DNA of 64,000 bases, from the NCBI RefSeq assembly GCF_005116675.2, contig NZ_CP050699.1, positions 2,069,001-2,133,000 on the forward strand, given 5' to 3'. A program made the position numbers and the translations under genes. This DNA is from Desulfosediminicola ganghwensis (GTDB lineage: Bacteria > Desulfobacterota > Desulfobulbia > Desulfobulbales > Desulfocapsaceae). The notes beneath the pieces are model-generated. The model worked only from the letters and a program-made list of their open reading frames with translations, was not told where the DNA came from and ran no database searches. This document shows, in pieces, positions 25,618 to 33,497 of the stretch (position 1 is the stretch's first letter; the number at the start of each line of letters is the position of its first letter).

Positions 25618-25783
25618 GTCCAAGCAACCCTTTCAACCACCCACCGGTAACCCAAACCTTTCAGGAAGTGTGTAATCCTTAGATTTGTTTAAATGGGAAA
25701 TATTGCCAATAAGAGTATCTTCCTTTTGGGTGGCGGGTGTCTAGAGTGGGGATTTAAAGAATGCGTGGTTGAAATGGGTAAAC

Positions 25784-25826
25784 AAAAAAGGCTCCATTTC
25801 ACGGTTGCAATCGTAAGATGGAGCCA
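25784..25826 (-). terminator. Intrinsic terminator after the usp gene
   Basis: Arms GGCTCCAT and ATGGAGCC enclose a smaller inner stem. The minus-strand product ends in a T run (complement of 25784-25789). It sits about 35 nt past the usp stop codon. Confidence 0.8.
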
Positions 25827-25859
25827 AAACAGCAGAAGTTTAATCCGCTTTTTTTAATA

Positions 25860-26468
25860 TTACTTATACCGACCAGCGGAAAAATGTGGCAAAAAAGATG
25901 GCAGAAAACCAGTTGACTGCTCTTTCCTTTCACCTGGAATAGGCACGACAGTAACGGGTACTTTTGATCTTTTCATTACTCGTTTAGAGAGGGTTGTCGT
26001 AAAGGTGAAAAAAGGTTTCTCGTGTGCACCCATGACAACGAGGTCGCAGTTGGAGTTTACTGAATGTTTTAAAATCTGCTCTTCGACATCGCCGTACACT
26101 ACTTTATCGATAATTGTTAAGCCGAGCTGTTCTGGATAAAGCCCATCATCCATGCCGAACTGTTGACAAATAAAAGCCTGGCGATTTCTATGTGCCATCT
26201 CCTCAAGTGCTTTGTTGTGTTCACGAATGAGTATTTCCTGTCTAACCTCTTTGGTGAGGTAAGACATAGCAAAATTCATGATTGCAGATTGGTTATCTAT
26301 GACATGTAAGCATACGATTTCAGCGTTAAACTGCTTGGCAAGATAGAGTGCATACTGGTACACTTTAGGTGCGGATTTAGTCAGGTCCGTTGCGTATAGG
26401 ATCCTTTTGATTTGGTTTTTGTTGGTCAACATGTCCTTAGGTATTTGCTTGGTATTGTTTTGGCTCAT
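25860..26468 (-). CDS. Universal stress protein (UspA family)
   Basis: Small cytoplasmic Usp-fold protein, 202 aa, longer than the usual 140-160. The core begins RILYATDLTKSAPKVYQYAL near residue 23, continues IVCLHVIDN, and reaches CDLVVMGAHEKPFF, then RSKVPVTVVPIP. The ATP-binding signature (G-x2-G-x9-G-S/T) is incomplete: GAHEKP lacks the second glycine, so it may be a non-nucleotide-binding member. AAGGAA lies 9 nt before the ATG. A -24/-12 promoter and an upstream inverted repeat separate it from the sigma-54 activator gene, which is its likely regulator. Confidence 0.88.
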   Translation of the reverse strand: MSQNNTKQIPKDMLTNKNQIKRILYATDLTKSAPKVYQYALYLAKQFNAEIVCLHVIDNQSAIMNFAMSYLTKEVRQEILIREHNKALEEMAHRNRQAFICQQFGMDDGLYPEQLGLTIIDKVVYGDVEEQILKHSVNSNCDLVVMGAHEKPFFTFTTTLSKRVMKRSKVPVTVVPIPGERKEQSTGFLPSFLPHFSAGRYK

Positions 26469-26524
26469 GGGGTGGTTCCTTGGTTGTGATAAATAATGGT
26501 TATGCGTTCTGATAACTTTACACT

Positions 26525-26541
26525 AGCAAAGAGCGTGCCTA
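26525..26541 (-). promoter_or_regulatory. Sigma-54 (-24/-12) promoter for the usp gene
   Basis: Read on the minus strand the site is TAGGCACGCTCTTTGCT, against the consensus TTGGCACGNNNNTTGCW. The invariant GG and GC are separated by exactly 10 bp. Transcription would start near 26514 and give a leader of about 46 nt before the usp ATG. Confidence 0.75.
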
Positions 26542-26591
26542 AAATAAAAACATAGCAAATACAGGTTGTTACAGGTTGAGTCGTTGGCAAG

Positions 26592-26631
26592 AAGAATGCG
26601 TTTATGCAACTCAAATGCATTCTTGCATAAA
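26592..26631. promoter_or_regulatory. Compound inverted repeat, candidate activator-binding site
   Basis: Two nested dyads overlap: AAGAATGC/GCATTCTT (26592-26599, 26617-26624) and TTTATGCAA/TTGCATAAA (26601-26609, 26623-26631). The block is 50-100 bp upstream of the -24/-12 promoter. It directly abuts the gene of a sigma-54 activator, as upstream activating sequences often do. Confidence 0.6.
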
Positions 26632-26632
26632 A

Positions 26633-28063
26633 CTAGAGTTTTCTGGAGAGGGTTGACTGATGGACGCCTAAAATTTTTGCAGCTTCAACCTGACTCCCAC
26701 ACTTCTCTATTGTTTGTTGGATAATATCTTTTTCAAACTGAGAAACCTGTTGGCTGAGAGTACCGTCATAGTGTGGTAACTGCTTTGGCGTGCTTTTTGT
26801 TATTGTGGTTGCCCACTCGTGAACCTGCTCCACTGTGATTTCTCCTCCTCCAGTGACTATGAGTAGACGCTGAATAAGGTGGGAAAGCTCCCGTACATTA
26901 CCTTTCAAAGGCAGTTGCGTAAGCTCGTTCAGGGCCTCAGGTGTAAGAGAAGCCTCAATCCCAAATCTGGTTGAGTACTGTTCAAGAAAAAAATGAGCCA
27001 GGGGGGGTATCTCTTCTCTACGCTTTCGCAGAGGTGGGAGTTCGATCGGCATACCGTTGAGGCGAAAATAGAGATCATCTCGAAATATTTTATTAGCCAT
27101 CATGGATGCCAAATTTCTATTTGTGGCCGCAATAACAGTACAGTCAACAGGGATCGGACTTGTCCCACCCACAGGGTAAATCTGACTTGTCTCAAGAAAC
27201 TGGAGAAGTTTGACCTGGAGGACATAAGGAAGTTCACTAATTTCATCAAGGAATAATGTCCCACCATCTGCGGCTTGTATGCGACCTTTTTTCCCCCCAG
27301 CTGTGGCACCGGTAAAGGCACCCCCTGTATGTCCAAAAAGTTCTGATTCCACAAGTTGATCCGGAATAGCCCCACAGTTTATGGCAATAAAAGGGCCTTC
27401 TCTTCTAGGGGACTGGTCATGAATAAAGCGGGCAAACATTGTTTTTCCAACCCCCGATTCGCCGGTAAGAAGTACAGGTACGGGGAACTTGGCGACCTGC
27501 AGTGCGAGGTTGAGCTGCTTTTTCATTATATTACTTGTTACAACGATCCCGTTTAATGTGTACTGCTGAGTTTCTGCGACGAGGTGTTCGTCTTTGGCTG
27601 CAGCGTGAATGGCCAGTTCAACAGATTCAGTGGAATCGTTTTCAAGAACCGACTGTAACGACATATCCCTGTCATTAAAAAGTACATAGAGGAGTTCACC
27701 TACATCATCAAAAATTGGGGTACCTGTGGCGAGGATTGACCTACCACTTCGGGTGGTCTGCATGATGGAGAGCGTTTTTTTCTTTTGTACTACGCGCTGG
27801 AAGAGGTTTGGCGACCATGCTCCCTGCTTAACAAGGTCTAATACGTTGGATCCAAGCACCTCTGAGGCTGGGATTTGAAAAAGTTTGCTAAACCGCTTGT
27901 TTATGGCAATTACAAGGCCTGTAGAATCGGTGAGTAATATTCCATCGGTACTATAATTTAACAACAGCGTTGCGAAATCGGTTACATCAATATCAGGTAA
28001 TATATTAAGCGGTGGCATCGAAGACCCGTGTGGTGTGTGGATGGAATGGGTGGAATATTCCAT
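26633..28063 (-). CDS. PAS-domain sigma-54-dependent transcriptional activator
   Basis: Bacterial enhancer-binding protein of 476 aa. A PAS sensor spans residues about 30-135 (LLLNYSTDGILLTDSTGLVI). The AAA+ motor follows: Walker A GESGVGKT at 201-208, the sigma-54-contacting GAFTGA loop at 248-253, Walker B GTLFLDEI at about 268-275, then FRDDLYFRLNGMPIELPPLR. A Fis-type helix-turn-helix is at the very C-terminus (AAKILGVHQSTLSRKL). There is no receiver domain, so the signal probably enters through the PAS ligand. The adjacent -24/-12 promoter and dyads make the usp gene its likely target. Confidence 0.95.
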   Translation of the reverse strand: MEYSTHSIHTPHGSSMPPLNILPDIDVTDFATLLLNYSTDGILLTDSTGLVIAINKRFSKLFQIPASEVLGSNVLDLVKQGAWSPNLFQRVVQKKKTLSIMQTTRSGRSILATGTPIFDDVGELLYVLFNDRDMSLQSVLENDSTESVELAIHAAAKDEHLVAETQQYTLNGIVVTSNIMKKQLNLALQVAKFPVPVLLTGESGVGKTMFARFIHDQSPRREGPFIAINCGAIPDQLVESELFGHTGGAFTGATAGGKKGRIQAADGGTLFLDEISELPYVLQVKLLQFLETSQIYPVGGTSPIPVDCTVIAATNRNLASMMANKIFRDDLYFRLNGMPIELPPLRKRREEIPPLAHFFLEQYSTRFGIEASLTPEALNELTQLPLKGNVRELSHLIQRLLIVTGGGEITVEQVHEWATTITKSTPKQLPHYDGTLSQQVSQFEKDIIQQTIEKCGSQVEAAKILGVHQSTLSRKL

Positions 28064-28749
28064 GTAGAGTGCACGGCCTTACTCATTTTGTCAATCAGTG
28101 ATACTGAGGAAACAAGGCTCAGCAACCCAAGTACGATAATTCGAACAATATGTTGGGCAACACATCCAAGACATAATCCTTTTGAAAAAGGGGACTCAGG
28201 TCTTCAGAGGATACCATCAAGTTGGAAAGAGGCAGGAAGGGATGAACAAAAGACCAATAATCCCCGGCCCCAAAAACGACCTGTTTAAAGCCTGATGGGA
28301 AGAGCTGGTTCATCGACAGGAGATAATACGGTTCTTCAGGAACATGGAGTTTGGGAGATTTAAATCTCTAGCTGCCATCCGTAATAAAGACAGCCACTTA
28401 CCAAACTGATTGGTAAGTGGCTGTTGTCGTATGGAAGGTTTTTATACCACTGTGGTGGCTCTTTTTTCACTCAGGTCACTTCCAGTACCAATGTACACTC
28501 AGCCTGCCTCACCTACTACAACTCTTCAAACCAACCTCCATGGAACTGAGGCCAGCCCAGAAGAACGACCCTGCAAGAGTCCTTTTGCCAGCCCTTCCGT
28601 AACGGAGGAAGGCCCTGGAGCAGCAGCAATATTTGAAATTACTGGCGCGACAATACTGATATTTCCACCTGATTATGATAAAAAAAACAGGTGAATGGTA
28701 GCTTGGGGCATTATTTGTGAACAGATCGCTTTTTCAGAAGCAGATTTTC
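28064..28749. other. Intergenic, 686 bp, no gene seen
   Basis: AT-rich spacer between the secreted protein gene and the sigma-54 activator gene. The only structural feature is the perfect hairpin at 28391-28423. Open frames here have no ribosome site or domain. Confidence 0.5.
28391..28423. repeat. 14-bp perfect inverted repeat
   Basis: Arms CAGCCACTTACCAA and TTGGTAAGTGGCTG with a 5-nt loop. There is no proper U tract on either strand, though the minus strand continues TCTTTATT. It may end the transcript of the secreted-protein gene about 330 nt upstream, or serve as a binding site. Confidence 0.5.
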
Positions 28750-29481
28750 CTAGTCAACTTCTGCAAGCTCATCCTTGACCAGTCTGACGCTTTCAACCGT
28801 GACGGAACCTTTTCCCAGGTATGCTCTTGTAGGGATGTAGTCAGCTATTTCTGAAATATCCAATCCATCTGAGGTATTATAACCAACATCTGCCCATACA
28901 ACTACCTCATGATCTCCTGCCTCCAGATTACCAAACACAAAGTTAAAGGAATTGGCAGTCATTGTATCGAGGACCAGGGCTACCATCTCTTCCGTCAGGC
29001 AAGTTTCATCTATTGTTGTGATACCAGTTAATTCATCAGTCACGTAGCACTCTTCAACGGTCACGCCCGATGGTACTTCAAGAGAGCCTGCGAATTCGGC
29101 TATCAATGCCTGGTACCTTCTGGCAAAAGTCACAACTCCTGGCTCTGCCTCTTCACCATCAACCTCTACCCAGACTTTTACATAGGCTTCGGCCTCTGCA
29201 ATATCTCTTGCAAGAGCCTTGCTCATAACCTTGGTATTAGTCGTAAGACCACACTCAAGGGAAACATCGATGAAAAGGTCTTTCTGTGAGGCCGAGTGGA
29301 TGATTTGTGAAAAAATAGGTGCAGCGCTTTTGAACTCAACTGTGGAAACATCACCCGCTGCACAGGTTGCCTTAGCAGTAGCCGAAAAAGCACTGCCAAC
29401 TCCGAAGAACATCATCAAAGCGACAGCGAAACAGACAACAGATAATCTTTTACCCATTATTTTATCTCCATTAACGTTCAT
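28750..29481 (-). CDS. Secreted hypothetical protein with signal peptide
   Basis: Exported protein of up to 243 aa. A signal peptide with core VVCFAVALMMFFGVGSAFSA ends near an AxA cleavage site. The mature part has four cysteines (TCAAGD, LECGL, ECYV, TCLTEE) that could form two disulfides. It also has acidic stretches such as VEVDGEEAEPGVV and a beta-rich C-terminal half (NFVFGNLEAGDHEVVVWADVG). Two starts are plausible: 29481 (MNVNGDK, GAAGG upstream) and 29457 (MGKRLSVV, GGAG upstream); the latter gives the cleaner signal peptide. I recognise no family. It is flanked by long spacers on both sides. Confidence 0.75.
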   Translation of the reverse strand: MNVNGDKIMGKRLSVVCFAVALMMFFGVGSAFSATAKATCAAGDVSTVEFKSAAPIFSQIIHSASQKDLFIDVSLECGLTTNTKVMSKALARDIAEAEAYVKVWVEVDGEEAEPGVVTFARRYQALIAEFAGSLEVPSGVTVEECYVTDELTGITTIDETCLTEEMVALVLDTMTANSFNFVFGNLEAGDHEVVVWADVGYNTSDGLDISEIADYIPTRAYLGKGSVTVESVRLVKDELAEVD

Positions 29482-29540
29482 GTTTTTACCTTCTGTGAAA
29501 TCCTGAAATGCTCAACCCCTTCAATGATTCATTGAGTGTC

Positions 29541-29554
29541 GGATCACCTCCTTC
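29541..29554 (-). promoter_or_regulatory. Extended Shine-Dalgarno-like element in a leader
   Basis: On the minus strand AGAAGGAGGTGATCC is complementary to almost the whole 3' tail of 16S rRNA. It lies about 60-70 nt upstream of the secreted-protein start codons, too far to serve them. Fourteen bases on is a three-codon frame ATG-AAT-CAT-TGA. It may be a ribosome standby site or minimal leader ORF. Confidence 0.35.
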
Positions 29555-29993
29555 TGCATATGCAGTGACGTTTTTAAGATGAGTTCTTAGCGGGTCATGT
29601 GATTATCCGCTCAGAAATTGATCCCCCCGATAGAGAACCCAATTGGTCCCAATCAATCTTTATGCTCTTTGCTTCCTGTTGAAATAGGGAAGTCAACTGC
29701 ACCAATAAGCCAACAGGCTATCTATATTTCGTTAAATGACGGATCAGCTGTTTCCCCGTGCCTTTTCCGGTATCTGCTCTACAACACCAACATTTTTCGC
29801 GATCACTTGGAATGAATTGTCGAGCCTGTAGCCACCATATGGCCTTTGACCAATTTTAGAGGGTACGTCAATTAAAGGTCAGGGTTTTGTCTGGAGCAGA
29901 TGCTATACTTATCGCTTTTAGACTCGGCTTTTAGGGTGTAATATCCAGTTGTTGCACGACATATCCTAGATGTTTGGAGTACTCACTTTCACA

Positions 29994-30122
29994 ATGAATG
30001 CAAGTGCGTCACAGGCACAAGAGCGTTCCAGTTACAGCCTTAGCTTTCCATCACTTTCCCCTGAACAGCGGCAAGCAAGGTACGAGACTTGGAGATATCA
30101 TCTATATGGCTGCGGTAAATAA
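29994..30122 (+). CDS. Possible 42-aa peptide, unsupported family
   Basis: ATG at 29994 opens a frame ending in TAA at 30120-30122. The peptide includes SFPSLSPEQRQARYETW and ends YHLYGCGK, which reads more like protein than its surroundings. A GGAGT lies about 14 nt upstream, too far for a good ribosome site. It may be a real small protein or a gene remnant. Confidence 0.2.
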   Translation: MNASASQAQERSSYSLSFPSLSPEQRQARYETWRYHLYGCGK

Positions 30123-30606
30123 TCGATTTGCGCCTCGATCTTGAATAAAAGGCCGAGTTTTAATATGAAAACTAATTAACAGAACTTGGCTTTCAGTCTA
30201 TTACTACGCGCTATGATATTGTAATGCTGAATAATCTTGGTTAGATAAAAAGTTGCCCTGAAACCTAGCACACAATAGGTTTAAAAACAACAGGAAAACA
30301 TATGCTCCAACTAATTAACAAGCTTTAAAAAAATGATGCTCCACAATGTTTTTACGGCTGCATGAGCGAAATGAACTGCAATTCTGATAATTGTGAAGAC
30401 CACATCTGAACCTCCTGAAACGCTTTAAGAATCGCTTAACATAGGAAGTTGTTTTTTAGGTGAGCACCTTAAATTGCTTGTCTTACGCGCCTATTCAACC
30501 TTTCGTTAGTGGTCGAAGCCTCCTGTCCGTCCTAATTTTTCCTCTTGCTGTGCATTTCAGGAGGAAAGGATTACTATTTTAGCAGAGCAACCGGGGTGAT
30601 GAAACT

Positions 30607-32571
30607 ATGTCAACGGACCGACCAGTTACGTTCTGTGGAGAAAGCGAGGATCTTTTAGCACCGCTCATTACAGGGTATCGCCGCATTCTCGTCTGGGGCG
30701 ATATGGGAGCCGGGAAGTCCACCCTCGCCCTGAAGCTACTGAGCTCCCTCACCACTTCGTTGAAATCCTGTCAGATTCTGGAACTTGATCCCGGGAGCCC
30801 TCCCTTTGGCATCCCGGGAGCTGTATGCCGGGGCTGGTTGGAGAATGATGAGATCCGTTTTGGGAATTCCGCTGCGCTCTGCTCCCTCGATGCCAGCCGT
30901 TTTCGACTGCCGCTCAGTCTTCTGGCCCGCTCCCTGGTCCGTCAGGTCGATGAGGAAAAAAAGGACACGATACTGCTCATTGACCCGCCAGGGGTGGTTA
31001 AAGGTGTTGGTGGGGCTGAACTGCTCCTTGAGCTCACCGAATCCCTTGAAATCGACATGGTCCTCGTTCTCTTCTGGAAAGCGGCTCCACTCCCCCTCGC
31101 CCAGGAACTGGCCGCGCTCCATGCCGAAAAACTCTATATCCCTGCTTCTGCGCTGGCCAAACGGCCAAGCAGGTTTCAACGGATCAAACACCGCACACGG
31201 TTGTGGGACAATTTTCTGAAACAGGGTGCGGAAGAGACGGTGCAACTTGATCGGTTGCACCTTTTAGGGACGGTGCCGCCCCTGGAAGCTGTCAAAGCAT
31301 GGAAAGGAAGACAGGCCGCATTGCTGGACAGCCGGGGAAGGACGGTTCGGCTCGGTGAAGTGGCAGAACTGCACGGCAAAAAGCTTACACTGAAGATGGT
31401 TAGATGCAATAATGGCAATGTGTCCTCACTGCTAATCAGGGATGCCGGAAGAGATGGTGCAGGGAGACTCGCGACCATCCTTCCCGTTACCCGGATACCG
31501 GCGGTGGGCAACCAACCTGCGGAAATGACGCCTCCCGTTCTCCCCCCGAATGCGGGATATCTTCCCATCTCCAGCCATCTCGGTCCCGCCTGGGCAACCC
31601 TGGTGGGTGGTGCTCTCGGCGACCCCCTTCTGCATGTGAGGCTGAAAGATCTGAAAAAGAGTCTGCTCTTTGATCTTGGTGATCCGGCCCGTTTGGCGGC
31701 CAAGGTCGCCCATCAGGTCAGTGCGGTGTTTTTAAGCCATGCCCATCTTGACCATATAGGAGGCTTTGTCTGGTTCCTCCGTTTGCGCATCGGCCTGCTC
31801 GAACCGTGCAAGATATTTGGTCCGGTGGGAACGATCGATCACATAGAGCATTTTATACAGGGGGTCACCTGGGATCGGATCAAGGAAAAGGGACCTGTCT
31901 TTGAAGTGGGGGAAATAGGGCAGGCGACCATCAGGCGCGCCAGGCTGCAGGCTGGTAAAGAGCGCATCAACCTGCCGGAGACGACCATCAACAATGGCGT
32001 CATCCTCACTGACGAACATTTTATTATCAAGGCTGCCATATGTGACCACCGTACCCCATCCATAGCCTACGCGCTTGTATTTGGCAGGGAAATAAAGGTA
32101 AGAAAAGAACGTTTGAAAGCCAAGGGAGTGGCTCCGGGGCCCTGGCTTGGTCGGCTGAAATATTGCATAGCCAATGAATCACCTCAAATATTGATCGAAC
32201 TTCCCAACGGTATGAAGCAACCAGCCGGTGAACTTGCCGAAGAACTGACCCTCATTGTACCGGGCAAGAAAATGGTATATGCCGCCGATATGGCGGATAG
32301 CCCGGATAACAGAATAAAGCTCACCGAGCTGGCTCGCTCAGCACACACCTTGTTTTGTGAGGCGGCATTTACCATGGAGGATCAGGCCAGGGCCGATGCC
32401 AATCAACACCTCACGACCTTTGCCGCCGCGACAATCGCCGGAGATGCAGGGGTGGAGCGATTAGTTCCGTTTCATTTTTCCAAGAGGTATGCGCCCGACT
32501 ACCAAGTTCTCTATGATGAAATTCTGGCAAACGCTGGCCGTGTTCAGGTCCTGGGCCACTTTTCCAGGTGA
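30607..32571 (+). CDS. Clp1/Grc3-like polynucleotide kinase fused to RNase Z-like metallo-beta-lactamase nuclease
   Basis: A 654-aa two-part protein. Residues 1-300 look like the Clp1/Grc3/Nol9 RNA 5'-kinase fold: Walker A GDMGAGKST at 31-39, LELDPGSPPFGIPGAV at 58-73 (the family's DxDPGQ...PG element), IDPPGVVKGVG at 125-135 (counterpart of the NTpGWxKGxG element), and the C-terminal beta module GRQAALLDSRGRTVRLG at 234-250. Residues 315-654 look like RNase Z: SHAHLDH at 377-383, CDHRTPS near 480, AADMADS with Asp561, CEAAFT at 584-589, His601 in NQHLTT and FHFSKRY at 622-628. Eukaryotic Clp1 and RNase Z both act in tRNA maturation. A combined end-healing and cleavage role is inferred. It is isolated on the plus strand. 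Confidence 0.85.
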   Translation: MSTDRPVTFCGESEDLLAPLITGYRRILVWGDMGAGKSTLALKLLSSLTTSLKSCQILELDPGSPPFGIPGAVCRGWLENDEIRFGNSAALCSLDASRFRLPLSLLARSLVRQVDEEKKDTILLIDPPGVVKGVGGAELLLELTESLEIDMVLVLFWKAAPLPLAQELAALHAEKLYIPASALAKRPSRFQRIKHRTRLWDNFLKQGAEETVQLDRLHLLGTVPPLEAVKAWKGRQAALLDSRGRTVRLGEVAELHGKKLTLKMVRCNNGNVSSLLIRDAGRDGAGRLATILPVTRIPAVGNQPAEMTPPVLPPNAGYLPISSHLGPAWATLVGGALGDPLLHVRLKDLKKSLLFDLGDPARLAAKVAHQVSAVFLSHAHLDHIGGFVWFLRLRIGLLEPCKIFGPVGTIDHIEHFIQGVTWDRIKEKGPVFEVGEIGQATIRRARLQAGKERINLPETTINNGVILTDEHFIIKAAICDHRTPSIAYALVFGREIKVRKERLKAKGVAPGPWLGRLKYCIANESPQILIELPNGMKQPAGELAEELTLIVPGKKMVYAADMADSPDNRIKLTELARSAHTLFCEAAFTMEDQARADANQHLTTFAAATIAGDAGVERLVPFHFSKRYAPDYQVLYDEILANAGRVQVLGHFSR

Positions 32572-32928
32572 GTGGCAATCACCTTTTCCTGTACCTGACA
32601 ACGATTATAACGTATGGGTGGCGGCTTCCCGGCAGAGCACAAGATCATTCGACACGCAGTGCAACGAACATTTCCCGTTTCAGGAATCAATGATTGACTT
32701 GCGTTTGCAGAAGGGAAAATGACAATGGCAAACGCATCGGTGTTGGCTGTAAAAATTGGAAAAGAGGCTGTCTGTCTGGTCACTGTAGCTGATGTGATGT
32801 GCGGTCTCTCCAACGAAAAGAGTGGGTTGGAGACGAATAACTCCAGTCTCGCACCCATCACGCCATTTCCCCCCTCCTGCTGCGCAGCAAGGTGTTGGGT
32901 AGGGCAAGGGCTTCTTGCCCTACCCAGG
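32572..32928. other. Convergent intergenic gap, 357 bp
   Basis: Lies between the plus-strand fusion gene and a minus-strand small gene. A frame at 32719-32976 has a mediocre ribosome site and a C-terminal half lying over a hairpin, so it is not called. The hairpin at 32896-32926 is the only clear feature. Confidence 0.5.
32896..32926. terminator. 13-bp hairpin between convergent genes
   Basis: Arms TGGGTAGGGCAAG and CTTGCCCTACCCA, 5-nt loop, no U tract on either strand. Its place between two converging genes suggests a bidirectional Rho-assisted terminator. A REP-like element is the alternative. Confidence 0.5.
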
Positions 32929-33174
32929 CTATCCCTGATTATCGATCTTATCGCGAAGGTTGCGCAGACAGAATGACAGGAATTCCGACTCCGGTGCCCG
33001 TACACCTGTCCAGTCGACACTCTGCCTGAATTCATCCACTACCCCTTGCCAGTACTCATCGTATTCACCGTCTTCCATAAAGATAGCCTTGGCGGCGGAA
33101 TCCGTTACCTTATTACCTGTTTCAAAAAAGCTGATCAGCATATCCAGCACTTTCAGGGGCTCAGTTGTTTTCAT
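32929..33174 (-). CDS. Hypothetical protein, 81 aa
   Basis: Small acidic helical protein beginning MKTTEPLKVLDMLISFFETG. A GAGAT ribosome site lies about 8 nt before the ATG. It contains MEDGEYDEYWQGVVDEFRQ, is rich in aromatic and acidic residues, and has no cysteine cluster or membrane segment. It lies downstream of pntAB on the same strand but about 320 nt away. I do not recognise the family. Composition and start signals favour a real gene. Confidence 0.6.
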   Translation of the reverse strand: MKTTEPLKVLDMLISFFETGNKVTDSAAKAIFMEDGEYDEYWQGVVDEFRQSVDWTGVRAPESEFLSFCLRNLRDKIDNQG

Positions 33175-33497
33175 GATAAAGATCTCGTCTGTAGATTTTA
33201 CGTCCAGGGTAATATTCTAATACCCCTCCAGACTGAGTCGGGCAGTGGACCGACCCTCCCCATAATTGCTGTTGTTCGAGTTGATGGAAGGCGATCGGTA
33301 TCCCATCAAAATTACTGATGATCTGATGAATGCAATGCGCAGAGCCTATACTGGAAAAAACCATGCAGTGAAAGATGATGTCAGGCAGTGCATTCGATGG
33401 CTGAACCATGATCTTTTCACGGAACCTCCCGGAGGAGACGGAGAATACCACCTTGTCTTCTTACGCAACAACTTACTGACCTATTATCAGGGACACG
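33175..33497. other. Gap, 323 bp, with a doubtful plus-strand frame
   Basis: A plus-strand frame starting at 33266 gives MLLFELMEGDRYPIKITDD and reads like protein up to RNNLLTYYQ near 33490. It then runs antisense into pntB. It could be a gene fragment whose 3' end was lost. No ribosome site supports it. Confidence 0.3.

Larger units (their letters stand above)
25092..25859. other. Regulatory gap of 768 bp before ridA
   Basis: Holds two TGTCGACA dyads near ridA, a 12-bp perfect hairpin (25582-25617) and the usp terminator. A plus-strand frame 25344-25553 and a minus-strand frame 25317-25655 have weak ribosome sites and unconvincing composition, so I do not call them. Confidence 0.5.
29482..30606. 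other. Intergenic, 1.1 kb, mostly featureless
   Basis: AT-rich divergent region between the secreted-protein gene (minus) and the kinase-RNase Z gene (plus). Near the secreted-protein end it holds a 7-1-7 dyad TCAATGATTCATTGA (29521-29535) and an anti-Shine-Dalgarno-complementary stretch (29541-29554, minus sense). No confident gene was found. Confidence 0.5.

Noticed and set aside
25317-25655. 112-aa minus-strand and 75-aa plus-strand overlapping frames
   Set aside because: Each lies over the regulatory gap before ridA, with weak starts and unconvincing composition.
26583-26600. Plus-strand GG-N10-GC (TTGGCAAGAAGAATGCG) as a second sigma-54 promoter
   Set aside because: It would fire into the antisense of the activator gene, and the conserved -24/-12 bases beyond GG/GC match poorly.
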